The position numbers and the translations under genes are program-made. The notes beneath the pieces are model-generated. The model made no database searches and was not told where the DNA came from. It worked only from the letters and a program-made list of their open reading frames with translations. Positions 51,329-60,485 of a stretch of DNA of 64,000 nucleotides are shown here, in pieces. This DNA comes from Verrucomicrobiota bacterium (lineage in GTDB: Bacteria; Verrucomicrobiota; Verrucomicrobiia; Limisphaerales; UBA9464), in the NCBI GenBank assembly GCA_017309115.1, contig JAFLEF010000001.1, positions 277,822-341,821 on the forward strand, read 5' to 3'. Within the stretch, counting starts at the first letter, position 1. Each line of letters begins with the position of its first letter.

Positions 51329-54300
51329 TCACACCCGGATTGCCGGTTTCCGGCCGGGTTTAACTGTTTCGGCCGGGGTCTCCTGCTCTGCCATGGAAAT
51401 TGCCTGTTCCGGGCCCGGTTCGGCGTCGAGTTGGGTGGCGGCTTGGTTCTTGGTCAGGTCGAGTTGGTCGGCGATGGCGGACTGGCGATTCCGCAGCTCT
51501 TGAAAATGCTCCTCGTGCTCGAATGGATGGCCAATCCGCGCTTCGAGTTCGGTGGCACGTTTGAGGTGGCTGGCGCTCTCTTGTTCTAGTTTTTCACCCC
51601 GTTCCTCGATACTCTGGAGGGTGGCTTCCAGGGATCGGATGGTGCCCAGGGCGGTGTCGGTCACTCGGGCGGGGTAACTATTGTGACCCCGGAGGATGAT
51701 CTCCGGGCCGTCACCGAAGCCGGTTCGAAGGACGAGGTCGAACCCGCCGAATCGCCCCACTTGGACTTCATTCAGGGAGCGGCTTTTGAGCTTCTCGGCC
51801 TGACGGAGGAGGAGTTCGCCGGCGATTCCCCGGTTGGTGATGGTCTGACCGTTGATCTCGATGGTGAAACGATCGCCAGAAGTGTCTTCACGGCTCCCCA
51901 GGTCAAGGCGCAGGTTGGCTAGTCGGCGGGCACAGCTGCTTGCATCGTCTTCGGCGCGTCGGCGCTCACCCCGGATCCGGTACTGCTCCTCGGAATGGGC
52001 GGACCGCAATCGCGTCAGCCGCATCAATTCGGCATCCACCTGCGCCTTCTCGATGACCAGGGGATTCCCGGACGCGATGGCTTTGACCTCGGCATAGGTC
52101 AGGGCAGCCGAATCGAGGTCCTCCAGACGCCGGATCGTCATGTCACCGCTCATCACCTGGGCGATGAACTTCGCCTTGGTCTCCAAGGTTTGCCACATGT
52201 AGGCGTCGAAGGATCCACCAGTGACGTAGCGGTAGATCTGGACCACGGGATTTCGGTTCCCCTGACGGAGGATTCGGCCTTCGCGCTGCTCGACATCGGC
52301 GGGTCGCCACGGGGCGTCCAAGTGATGCAGGGCAATCAGCCGTTCCTGGACGTTGGTCCCAGAGCCCATCTTCTGGGTGCTCCCGAAGAGAATTCGAACC
52401 TTGCCGCTCCGAACGTCTCGGAAGAGGCCTAGCTTCGCGGCGTCAGTCTCAAAATCCTGGATGAATTCCATTTGGCTCGGCGGAACGCCCAGCGCCTCCA
52501 GCTTTGCCGCCATGTCGCGATACACGGAGAAGCCGGAATCGCGCGGGGTGGAGAGGTCGCAGAAGACCAACTGAGTGGAACGTTCCGGCTCCGAAGCCTT
52601 CCAGATGCGGTGGATGTTCTCGACGGCGAGGTTGACCTTGCTCTGCGGGTCGTCCCGGGCCCCCGGAAGCACCAAGCGCAGGTCAAGCGCCGCCTTCCGG
52701 CCCTCGGACGTGATCTTCAGCATGTTGTCCACTCGTGGGTCCACGCGGTTGGTTTTCAAGGCCTCCGCTCGGGCGGCGAGTTGCCCGACGAGCGCTTTCA
52801 ATTCCGGGGTGGCGGGGGCGTTCCGAATGCTCGGCTTGCCGTTCTCCAGTGTCGGGCGCGGCAGATGGAGCATGTCGGCCGTCTGCACGTCCGCCGTCTG
52901 ACGGAACATCTGCATCAATTCCGGGACGTTGATAAACCGGGCGAAGCGGGTGTTGAGCCGATACCCAGCGCCTTCCGGCGAAAGCTCCAGGGCCGTGACC
53001 GGCTCTCCGAACGTGGCGGCCCACGAATCAAAGTGATGGAGGCTATGGCGTTTCAACGCCTCCGGCTGGAGATACCGCTGCATGGTGAACATTTCGGCCA
53101 TGCTGTTGGCGATGGGTGTGCCCGTGGCAAAGACCACCCCACCGCCCCCATTGAGCGACTGGACGTGACGGACCTTGAGGTACATATCGAAGGCCCGCTC
53201 GCTCGCCGTCTGCGGCAGACCGGCAATCCGGGTCATCTTCGAGACGTAGAACAGATTCTTGAAGTAGTGGGCTTCATCGACAAACAGCCGATCCACCCCC
53301 AATTCCTCAAAGGTCAGGGTGTTGTCCTTCTTCCCTTCCGCAGCGAGTCCTTGGAGTCGGACTTCGAGCCGCTTCTTGGCCTTCTCAATCTCCTTCACCA
53401 GCCGTCGATCCCCGGAGCCGACGTGCTGCCGTTTCACCATCTCCAGTTCATGCAGCTGTTCCTCGAAAAACCGTTCCTTGGTGTCTTTGGCCAGGGGAAT
53501 TCGCTCGAACCCGGAATGAGTGACGATCACGGCATCCCAATTCCCCGTGGCGATCCGACTGAAGAGTTTCTTCCGGTTCGCCGCCTCAAAGTCCGCCTTT
53601 CCGGCCACCAGAATTTGGGCACCCGGATACAAGGTGAGCAGCTCTGTGGAAAACTGGCCGAGCATGTGGTTCGGAACCGCAAAGAGCGGCTTGTGGCACA
53701 ATCCCAGGCGTCGCAACTCCATGGCAGCGGCTACCATTGTGAAGGTCTTCCCTGCCCCTACGACGTGCGCGAGCAAGGTGTTGGGAGTCTGTAGAATGCG
53801 CCAGATTCCCGCCTTTTGATGACCCTGAAGGGTGATGTTCTGACTGGCACCGGGCAGCGTGAGGTGGTCGCCACTGAAGGTGCGCACGCGGGTGTGATTG
53901 AACGTGTCGTTGTACTGCCGACACAGCCGCTCCCGCCGGGAATCCTCGCTCCAAATCCATTCCGCGAACCGCTCCTTGATCCGCTGCTGCTTCTCACGCG
54001 CCGCCTCCGTCGCCTGGGCGTTAACGGTGGGTTTCTGATCCGCGTCGTAATCGTGAACGGTCGGGGTCCTGAGGTTGAGCGCATCCTCGATGAGTTCGAG
54101 GGCCGAACGGCGATCCGTTCCCCAATCGGTGGTATTGGCCGTCGCCCGTTTGACCTCCCAATCTCCCTCGAGAAACCAAGTCCCTAACGCAGCCACGTGG
54201 CCAACCCGAACCCCGGTCGAGACTCCCAGCAGTTCCTGGGTGAACTGTTCGACATCACTGGCCGGCAGCCAGGCGGCGCCGAGGCGTACATCGATTTCGG

Positions 54301-56233
54301 AAGGGCCCAAGTCCGCCGGCAGAACCGATTTCAGGGCTGTGGCATTCTCCAGAAATCGCGGATCGGTGAGCGCCGCGGCTTCGGCGATTTCCAACTTCTC
54401 GCGCACGTTTCCGGAGAGGTATTGGTCCTCCGTCTCCCACTGATTCGACTGGGGATTCAGGAAGATCAGGCCTTTGAGTTCGGGCACCAGTTCGTCCGCG
54501 GATCGCCGGAGTAGGCCCGACATGTGATCCAGATCCACCCTGCCCTTGTCGTTGAGCGAAACCAGGAGAGCCTCCTTCGCATCCGCCGCCCTCAACACCT
54601 CGTGGCGCCGGTGAATGGTCCGCTCCCGAAAGACGGCGGCTTTGGTGGCCAGTCCAGATTCACTGTCGAACTGCTCAAGGGACAGCAGTAACGGCAGGTC
54701 GGGATCGCCGTCGAAAGCCCGCTGATTGGCCCGCGCATGGATGGGACCATGGCGACCAGCAAACCGGTCGTAGGCCACGTTGAGTGCGTGCCGGGCGGCA
54801 AGAACTTGGTCCTCAGGGCTGCCGTCGAGCTGGGTTCGAAGGCAGCTGCGGACCGCGTCCCGAACCTGAATGAGGCCCCGGATCCGCGTCCTCGTTTCCA
54901 AAGGCAGGTCGTTGAGGGGGCGCAGGACATCTTCGTCCCGGAAGCACACCAAGCCATTGTTCAGACAATAGGCGTTCGGCTTGACGTCATCCGGGGCCGG
55001 CACGGTTTGATCGAGGGTCGGTTCCGCGATTCGCCGTTCCTGCGAGTGGTAGACGCCCGACGGCAGCTGTGAGATCGCTGACTGCAACGCCTCCGCCAGA
55101 TCTCGTCCGTCGGACTCCAAGGTCGGTTCGCGGTCGCGGTACATCCGGCCGGCCAGTCGCATCCGTCCGAGCATCCGCTCCGGACGTTGGGCGAAGTACT
55201 CGTTCAGCCTGAAGTCTTCACCGGCCTCATTGGTGTACCCCACGGTCGCCTTCCACGACGGCCCCGCGGGCGCCTCGCCGGGTTGCAGCCGCCGGAGCAT
55301 CACGATGTCGGTGGTGACTTCCGTCCCCGCATTCTTCTTGAAGGCATCATTGGGCAGACGGATGGCACCCAGCAACTCAGCCTGGGTGGAAAGGTGTTCC
55401 CGCAGGGTTGAATCCAGTTTGTCCAAGGTTCCCTTCGACGTGATGAACAGGATCAGGCCTCCCGGACGGACTCTTTCCACACTGGCCGCAAAAAAGTAGT
55501 CGTGAATGGGAAACTTGTAGTCGTTCCACCGCGGATCATGGACCGGATAGTCCCCGAACGGCACGTTGGAGATCGCGACGTCATAGAATCCGGCGGCCAA
55601 CTTTGCCTTCTCGAACGGCTGCGCCCGAAGGTCAGCCTCCGGATAGAGTGCCTGAGCAATTCGCGCCGTCAGCGGATCAATCTCAATGCCCGTAATCGTC
55701 GAGCGTTGCAGCATTGCCGGCGGCATCAGCCCAATGAAGTGGCCGGTTCCACAAGCCGGTTCCAGTACTCGCCCGCCCTCGAACCCGAATCGTTCCAAGG
55801 CCGCATACATGGCGGAGACGATGACCGGAGAGGTGTAATGCGCATTGAGCGTGGTGGACCGAGCGAAGTCCCATTCCTCGCGAGACAAGGTCCGCCGAAG
55901 AACGTCGCGCTCACGGACCCAATCGTCGTTGGAGTCGTCGAAAACCTGGGGAAGCGAACCCCAGCCGACGTACTGGACCAAGGTCCCCTTCTCCGTCGTC
56001 GTAGCCGGACGCCCGTCGGTCTCCAGAGTGCGAAGGGCCTGGATCGCGGTCAGGTTCTGCCAAAACTTCTGCTTCGGGCCTCCCTCCCCCAACGCGTCGG
56101 CCGCCGAGATCCGATAGCTGTTGAGATTCCGGGACGGCGGATCGCGTTGGAGTATGCCAAGGCGCTCACCCCCGGATTCCGAGCTCAAGTCTCCGGGGGC
56201 AGCAACACGTACCGTACCCGAACGGTCTCCCAT
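51329..56233 (-). CDS. N6-adenine methylase and superfamily II helicase fusion (DarB-like)
   Basis: A protein of about 1,634 residues from the ATG at 56233. The methylase domain comes first: motif I VLEPACGTGHFIG (about 156-168) and motif IV SNVPFG (about 222). The helicase follows, with Walker A HVVGAGKTF (near 825-830), the DEAH box LFVDEAHYFKNL (near 985) and helicase C motifs FGSTQKMGSGTNVQERL and QREGRILRQGN. A coiled-coil tail ends it (LEQESASHLKRATELEARIG). Such fusions are common on conjugative elements and phages; P1 DarB is the best-known relative and protects incoming DNA from restriction, a role I infer here. The open frame extends to 56500 over the next gene; that longer start is discussed separately. 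Confidence 0.9.
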   Translation of the reverse strand: MGDRSGTVRVAAPGDLSSESGGERLGILQRDPPSRNLNSYRISAADALGEGGPKQKFWQNLTAIQALRTLETDGRPATTTEKGTLVQYVGWGSLPQVFDDSNDDWVRERDVLRRTLSREEWDFARSTTLNAHYTSPVIVSAMYAALERFGFEGGRVLEPACGTGHFIGLMPPAMLQRSTITGIEIDPLTARIAQALYPEADLRAQPFEKAKLAAGFYDVAISNVPFGDYPVHDPRWNDYKFPIHDYFFAASVERVRPGGLILFITSKGTLDKLDSTLREHLSTQAELLGAIRLPNDAFKKNAGTEVTTDIVMLRRLQPGEAPAGPSWKATVGYTNEAGEDFRLNEYFAQRPERMLGRMRLAGRMYRDREPTLESDGRDLAEALQSAISQLPSGVYHSQERRIAEPTLDQTVPAPDDVKPNAYCLNNGLVCFRDEDVLRPLNDLPLETRTRIRGLIQVRDAVRSCLRTQLDGSPEDQVLAARHALNVAYDRFAGRHGPIHARANQRAFDGDPDLPLLLSLEQFDSESGLATKAAVFRERTIHRRHEVLRAADAKEALLVSLNDKGRVDLDHMSGLLRRSADELVPELKGLIFLNPQSNQWETEDQYLSGNVREKLEIAEAAALTDPRFLENATALKSVLPADLGPSEIDVRLGAAWLPASDVEQFTQELLGVSTGVRVGHVAALGTWFLEGDWEVKRATANTTDWGTDRRSALELIEDALNLRTPTVHDYDADQKPTVNAQATEAAREKQQRIKERFAEWIWSEDSRRERLCRQYNDTFNHTRVRTFSGDHLTLPGASQNITLQGHQKAGIWRILQTPNTLLAHVVGAGKTFTMVAAAMELRRLGLCHKPLFAVPNHMLGQFSTELLTLYPGAQILVAGKADFEAANRKKLFSRIATGNWDAVIVTHSGFERIPLAKDTKERFFEEQLHELEMVKRQHVGSGDRRLVKEIEKAKKRLEVRLQGLAAEGKKDNTLTFEELGVDRLFVDEAHYFKNLFYVSKMTRIAGLPQTASERAFDMYLKVRHVQSLNGGGGVVFATGTPIANSMAEMFTMQRYLQPEALKRHSLHHFDSWAATFGEPVTALELSPEGAGYRLNTRFARFINVPELMQMFRQTADVQTADMLHLPRPTLENGKPSIRNAPATPELKALVGQLAARAEALKTNRVDPRVDNMLKITSEGRKAALDLRLVLPGARDDPQSKVNLAVENIHRIWKASEPERSTQLVFCDLSTPRDSGFSVYRDMAAKLEALGVPPSQMEFIQDFETDAAKLGLFRDVRSGKVRILFGSTQKMGSGTNVQERLIALHHLDAPWRPADVEQREGRILRQGNRNPVVQIYRYVTGGSFDAYMWQTLETKAKFIAQVMSGDMTIRRLEDLDSAALTYAEVKAIASGNPLVIEKAQVDAELMRLTRLRSAHSEEQYRIRGERRRAEDDASSCARRLANLRLDLGSREDTSGDRFTIEINGQTITNRGIAGELLLRQAEKLKSRSLNEVQVGRFGGFDLVLRTGFGDGPEIILRGHNSYPARVTDTALGTIRSLEATLQSIEERGEKLEQESASHLKRATELEARIGHPFEHEEHFQELRNRQSAIADQLDLTKNQAATQLDAEPGPEQAISMAEQETPAETVKPGRKPAIRV

Positions 56234-56541
56234 GCCTGGCGGTGGGCCTGATCCGCGGTCAGGCCCTCCGCCATCAAGCGGCTTCGGAGCGTGGCCATCT
56301 CGTCCTTGGTCTTCTCCTCCGCCTCCAGCAACCGTTGGTGCAGCTGGCCCTGGGCTTCCAGGTCGCGGACCAGCTTCGGGAGGAACTCCCGCCAGTGTCG
56401 CTCGGCCATCCGGCCGTATTGGGTCAAGGGAGCCATGTCTTGGACGTGATGAAGCAAACAGGTCGAGCTGCCGATCCGAATCCTGGGGTCGAACTGCCAT
56501 AAGCTATTCGAGGGGCCGTCAATGGGAAGGTTTGAGCTCAC
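56185..56541 (-). CDS. conserved small protein of conjugative elements, function unknown
   Basis: A 118-residue protein, highly charged and helical. It contains DMAPLTQYGRMAERHWREFL, PKLVRDLEAQGQLHQRLLEA and a C-terminal stretch GLTADQAHRQAWETVRVRYV LLPPE, a pattern I associate with small proteins upstream of element methylase-helicases. It has no motif that names a function. Its stop overlaps the helicase start (56233) by 49 bases, and its start overlaps the XRE regulator stop by four, so the three genes form one translational chain. The helicase frame is also open across most of this gene. Confidence 0.75.
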   Translation of the reverse strand: MSSNLPIDGPSNSLWQFDPRIRIGSSTCLLHHVQDMAPLTQYGRMAERHWREFLPKLVRDLEAQGQLHQRLLEAEEKTKDEMATLRSRLMAEGLTADQAHRQAWETVRVRYVLLPPET

Positions 56542-56831
56542 TCCCCACGCCGCCGAGTCGCGGCCTGGGTGCTTATCCCCAATGGAGCGCCCTTGGAGCG
56601 AGTGGGGAGCGGTGGGAGAATCTTCCCGGCCTCTACCCCAAAGACCTGGGCAAAATAGAGGATCTGTTTGTCGGTCGCCACCGAACGGCGGGTCTCGATG
56701 TTAGCCAGGATGTCTCGGGTAATGCTGCATCCCAGGATTTGGAGTCGGGCCACCAGATCGTCCTGCGACCAGTGGCGTTCATAACGTAGACGGGACACAA
56801 TTTGTCCAATGACGTTGGAATCGCGACGCAT
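56538..56831 (-). CDS. XRE-family HTH regulator
   Basis: A 97-residue Cro/C1-type regulator. The HTH pattern is IGQIVSRLRYERHWSQDDLV, ARLQILGCSITRDILANIET and RRSVATDKQILYFAQVFGVE. An ATG four codons earlier (56843) is an alternative start. It overlaps the next gene by four bases and probably represses the transfer-region promoters, as in other elements; the operator is not identified. Confidence 0.87.
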   Translation of the reverse strand: MRRDSNVIGQIVSRLRYERHWSQDDLVARLQILGCSITRDILANIETRRSVATDKQILYFAQVFGVEAGKILPPLPTRSKGAPLGISTQAATRRRGE

Positions 56832-56920
56832 GGGTACCTCCAAGGCCCATGGATATGAGGGAGCACAGACAGCCAGGGGGCCGTCGTCAAACCATGGAGG
56901 AAGAATTTAGGGAACTATCG

Positions 56921-57169
56921 CTACAGAGGATCGTCGAACGGGGAGTCGATGGGCGGCGGATCTCGTTTGGGAGGGGGTCCCCAGGGTAGGATCACAATCG
57001 TCACTGGACCAACCTCCGTCCGACGAGGTCGGCGAGGCCGAACCAAAATCCAGAGGATGACCGCAAGGCCCACGTAGACACAACCGATGTACAGGTAGTG
57101 GCCATGCTCCTCGATCAGGTAATCTAGGAAGTCGGTTATGGGCCGCAGGGGGTGATCCAAATGATTCAT
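56921..57169 (-). CDS. small single-pass membrane protein
   Basis: An 82-residue protein. It has an amphipathic N-terminus (LRPITDFLDYLIEEHG), one transmembrane helix (LYIGCVYVGLAVILWILV), a basic stop-transfer sequence (RPRRPRR), and a Pro-rich acidic tail (PPKRDPPPIDSPF). No family is recognised. It lies between the transfer genes and the regulator. The 240-base gap before it (57170-57410) shows a six-base hairpin at 57291-57310 but no gene. Confidence 0.6.
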   Translation of the reverse strand: MNHLDHPLRPITDFLDYLIEEHGHYLYIGCVYVGLAVILWILVRPRRPRRTEVGPVTIVILPWGPPPKRDPPPIDSPFDDPL

Positions 57170-57410
57170 GGTGATCCGAGGCTGGGGAGTTTATCCCAAA
57201 CTAGAGCCGAATGGCATTTGGCCAGCAAATCGCGGGCAAATCCGTTCCATTTCGCCCCTTTCTTGCAGCTTGTTATTCAAGGTCTGTAAACGGGTCAGCC
57301 TATAGACCCGGTCACGCTCCCACCTGAGGGATTAGAAAATCCGAGACTGCCAGTACGGCGGGCCTCGAAATCAGGTCGACAGGAAGGAAGACGCAACCGG
57401 GTCAGGAAGA

Positions 57411-57812
57411 TCAGACTCCGACGGAGTGACTCTGCTGTTGGCCCTGAGTGCGAGCCACGACGCGCTTGGCTTGCCGTGCCAGTTGGGCAATGACGCCTTC
57501 GCGCTGCTCTTCCGGAAGATCCTTCACGAGGGTCTCGTAGGCTTGTTTCAGGTCGGGATTCCGATTGATGGACTTCAGGACTCCCTCGCGCATGCGGTGC
57601 TGACGGTCGAGTTCCCGGACCTCGTTGAGCACCAGGGTTCGCTCAAGGCGCTCCCGTGGCATTCCCTGAATGTAGGCCCAATACTTGGGGTTTTCCTTGA
57701 TGTGGGCGTCAATCTTGGCATCCACCTCCGGGTTTTGCCGGTAGGTAGGCTGATCAGTGGGGGCGGCAGCGCCGCCGGCGCCGCTGGGCGCGGGGGATTT
57801 TGGTTTGTTCAT
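57411..57812 (-). CDS. hypothetical soluble element protein
   Basis: A 133-residue soluble protein. A Pro/Ala-rich start (SPAPSGAGGAAAP) precedes charged helices: PEVDAKIDAHIKENPKYWAY, GMPRERLERTLVLNEVREL, and LPEEQREGVIAQLARQAKRV. No domain is recognised. It lies 104 bases before the lipoprotein gene's end on the same strand, in the transfer region, so a mating-pair or regulatory role is possible but not shown. Confidence 0.6.
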   Translation of the reverse strand: MNKPKSPAPSGAGGAAAPTDQPTYRQNPEVDAKIDAHIKENPKYWAYIQGMPRERLERTLVLNEVRELDRQHRMREGVLKSINRNPDLKQAYETLVKDLPEEQREGVIAQLARQAKRVVARTQGQQQSHSVGV

Positions 57813-57916
57813 AACGCTTCATGGTTTGTTGTTTCACGGTAGCCACCGTGTTCACCGGGATGAGCGGGATGGCGGGTGACCCAGAACCATCCTCAGATCA
57901 TCCGGGCAAAGTGTCC

Positions 57917-58519
57917 TCAGGGTTGCGCTGGGTCGAAGAAGGGTGTCGGTGGAACTCCATTCGTGATCCCCGGCACCGACGACATCAGGCGCGCCAGTTC
58001 CTGTTCCATCTGGGTGAGCCGATGTTCGGTCTGACTGATGCGGGTGGTCGTCCGCGTGTGGCTCTGGGCGACCGCCATCATATCGCCGATTACCTTCTGA
58101 AGTTGGTCATAAGACTGCGCCAATCTCGCGGCTTCCTTCATAACCCGTTCGGTGGCGTCCTTCTGTCGGTTCAATTCGGCCACGATTGGATCATTGGAAG
58201 GGGCCGGCGAGTGCGCCGGATCCAGAAGTGGGTTCAGCGCGACACCCGTGCCAGGGCGGTCCTGGCCCGGGAGAAGGTACCATCGGGATTCCGCCTCGAC
58301 CCGATAGACGGGATGTTGCTCGTGCATCACTCCGGATTGGCTGGGATCCACGTAGCGGCCGAGATGGTAGGCGCGGATGACTTCTCCATGGCGGACCGAT
58401 TCCACGGGCGCGGCCCCGGAGGGTGGCAGCGGCTCCACCCCAACGGGCGCGGTTGAGCGCGAGGTGCAGGAAATCACCAGCAGCGGGATCGGAAGGAAGA
58501 CGACGATCAGAAGTTTCAT
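57917..58519 (-). CDS. conjugal transfer-region lipoprotein
   Basis: A 200-residue lipoprotein. The signal peptide ends in a lipobox (LLVISC), so Cys18 would be lipidated. The middle is extended and Pro-rich (VEPLPPSGAAPVES), then a long helical region with coiled-coil character follows (LNRQKDATERVMKEAARLAQ, RISQTEHRLTQMEQELARLM). It is the last gene of the transfer run before the small proteins, 41 bases after the VirB10-like gene. No named family, but position suggests an envelope part of the secretion channel. Confidence 0.7.
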   Translation of the reverse strand: MKLLIVVFLPIPLLVISCTSRSTAPVGVEPLPPSGAAPVESVRHGEVIRAYHLGRYVDPSQSGVMHEQHPVYRVEAESRWYLLPGQDRPGTGVALNPLLDPAHSPAPSNDPIVAELNRQKDATERVMKEAARLAQSYDQLQKVIGDMMAVAQSHTRTTTRISQTEHRLTQMEQELARLMSSVPGITNGVPPTPFFDPAQP

Positions 58520-58560
58520 GGTTTGAGGGAGGGCTCGGAATCGGAAGGGAGACTACCAAA

Positions 58561-59604
58561 TCACTGGGCTGACCGCGCAGGTTCGGCCGGGGCCGTTCCT
58601 AAAGCCGGAGACGGTTCGAACGGGGTCTGGGAGCCACCAATCTCCGCGGCCGAGCGGTCTATGGTTTGGAGGACGTACAGGTAGAACTGCTTGCCGCTGG
58701 GAACCCGGGTGTAGAATCCGTCGCGCTCGATCGCGTCCAGAATTCGTTTCGCGTAGATCTCCAGCACGTCCTGGGCACCTTGGAGCGGCGCATTGTTGAG
58801 GGATCGGCTGTCGAGATTGCCGAAAATGGTCGGTTGTTGCTCCGTCAAGGCGCTGGCGGCACCGCTGAGCAGGGTGGCAGCGAAGAGTTTGATCTCGGCG
58901 AGGTCGTCCGACTTGATGATCCGGCCGCGAAGACCGGCGCTTCCATCGGTTATCCCCCAGCCCTCCTGATCTCCGGAGAACTCCCGATCCAGCACGATGC
59001 CCCTCAGCTGCAGTTCCTCACCGGTTTGCCAGACCAGGGTCCAGGAATTGCCACTGGCGATGCGCTCTCGATGACGGTCCGTCTGAGCCGTCCCGTGGAG
59101 TTCGGTGCCGGCGGGAATGACCAGTTTCCCGGCGTGGTAAACGTCCTCCGTAATCAGGCCGACGATGGGCGTCTGAATCGAAGCCGAGTCCACCGTAATG
59201 ACGGTCTCGCAGGGAATCAGCCGGCCGTAGGGTGCGTAGACGTTGGGGGCCGCCTTCGGTTCTCGCAATCCCGTTATGTCGGCAAACAGACCGATAGGGG
59301 CCATCGTCGGTTGGCTCTCGGGCTTGGCGGGCTTTTCAGTCGCACTCGCATTGGTCCGTGCCGCCACGACCACCGGTTCGGGTTTGGGCACGGGAGTCCG
59401 GAACACTTCCATGGGGCGTTCGACGGTCTGCACTCCCTGATCCACCCGATTGGTCCGCACCGGGAACGGCAGGTCGGCTTCGTCGCTACTGGAACGTTGG
59501 CGTACCACACCGAACACCAGGAGTCCGCCGCCAAAGACCAGTCCGAATAGGAGCAACCGGCCCGACTTGGTTTTCCAGAATTGGAGAAAGGAATTGGGAG
59601 TCAT
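58561..59604 (-). CDS. trbI: type IV secretion VirB10/TrbI-like protein
   Basis: A 347-residue bitopic inner-membrane protein. A short cytoplasmic start is followed by a transmembrane helix (GRLLLFGLVFGGGLLVFGVV), a Pro/Thr-rich linker and the VirB10 beta-barrel: YAPYGRLIPCETVITVDSA, QTPIVGLITEDVYHAG, VIPAGTELHGTAQTD and ELQLRGIVLD. VirB10 spans both membranes and couples channel opening to ATP use. Its start overlaps the stop of the VirB9-like gene by four bases. Confidence 0.85.
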   Translation of the reverse strand: MTPNSFLQFWKTKSGRLLLFGLVFGGGLLVFGVVRQRSSSDEADLPFPVRTNRVDQGVQTVERPMEVFRTPVPKPEPVVVAARTNASATEKPAKPESQPTMAPIGLFADITGLREPKAAPNVYAPYGRLIPCETVITVDSASIQTPIVGLITEDVYHAGKLVIPAGTELHGTAQTDRHRERIASGNSWTLVWQTGEELQLRGIVLDREFSGDQEGWGITDGSAGLRGRIIKSDDLAEIKLFAATLLSGAASALTEQQPTIFGNLDSRSLNNAPLQGAQDVLEIYAKRILDAIERDGFYTRVPSGKQFYLYVLQTIDRSAAEIGGSQTPFEPSPALGTAPAEPARSAQ

Positions 59605-60485
59605 GGCAGAGGTGCCGAAGCCTCATTCGGCTGAAGGTTCTCCTGGGGCTCCGGGGACGTCCGAGTCACCAGCACGGAGAAGTCATTCTTGAGGGAAAGT
59701 TCCGCCCGAGCGCCGTCGGGAGTTCCGGTGAGTGCGAAATACACCGCCATTTCTCCCCTTGGCGGCAGGACGCCAGACGCGTCGCTGATGGACTGGTGAT
59801 ACAGCCGGTCGCCCACCCGGACGGCAAATGAGTCGGGACGATAGCGGAATTCGCGCTCCGACTTGTTCCGCATCCGCACGTGGAACACGAGGGTGTCCTC
59901 CGGGTTGAAGCGAAAGATCTCCTGAATCTGAATCTCGTAGTCGTTGAAGTCCGTGACCGCAGGTGTGGCCGCGAAGGTCCTGGCTTCCACTTGCGCGACC
60001 GATTCCGGGTGCTGTTGCCGCAAGAGCGGATACGCCTTGGCTTTGTCCAACAGCGCCAATAGGCGGGTCGGCGAGACGGCGGGAGCCGGCTGAACCTGCG
60101 CCGTGGTGACCCGCTCCTCCAAATTGAGCGCCAGCACCGGGACATTGCTTTCGACCAACTCGAAGACGTAGGTCCGCCGGTTCCACCGGATGTTCAGGTT
60201 CGAGGCAGCCCCTCGAGTGGTCGCGCGAAGCGAGAGGAAGGACGAACCCTTGGTGTGGGCGAGTTGGAAGACGCCCGGAATTTTGGGATCCGCTGAAACC
60301 CCTGCCCCATCCAAGGCGGCGATGGAACTGGGGAAGCTGATGGTTGTGACCCGATTGGTCGCCACCGGAACGACCACCACGACGCGGTCGTCGAGAATGG
60401 CCCGTTGAATCGACTCAGAGGAAGCCGCCACCGCCGAGTTGGCCGCCAGACAGGCCAGAATCACCAGGTTACTTGGAGCTTTCAT
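59601..60485 (-). CDS. trbG: type IV secretion VirB9/TrbG-like protein
   Basis: A 294-residue periplasmic or outer-membrane-associated protein with signal peptide PSNLVILACLAANSAVAA. The TrbG-like opening is TNRVTTISFPSSIAALDGAG; the later NIRWNRRTYVFELV and FRFNPEDTLVFHVRMRNKSE also fit, as does the C-terminal sandwich (FRYRPDSFAVRVGDRLYHQS). It would form the outer part of the channel with TrbI and a lipoprotein. It overlaps trbF by 17 bases upstream and trbI by four downstream. The match is weaker than for TrbI. Confidence 0.75.
   Translation of the reverse strand: MKAPSNLVILACLAANSAVAASSESIQRAILDDRVVVVVPVATNRVTTISFPSSIAALDGAGVSADPKIPGVFQLAHTKGSSFLSLRATTRGAASNLNIRWNRRTYVFELVESNVPVLALNLEERVTTAQVQPAPAVSPTRLLALLDKAKAYPLLRQQHPESVAQVEARTFAATPAVTDFNDYEIQIQEIFRFNPEDTLVFHVRMRNKSEREFRYRPDSFAVRVGDRLYHQSISDASGVLPPRGEMAVYFALTGTPDGARAELSLKNDFSVLVTRTSPEPQENLQPNEASAPLP

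Noticed and set aside
57291-57310. Hairpin CGGGTC/GACCCG as a terminator
   Set aside because: The stem is only six bases, there is no U-tract on either strand, and no gene ends close to it.
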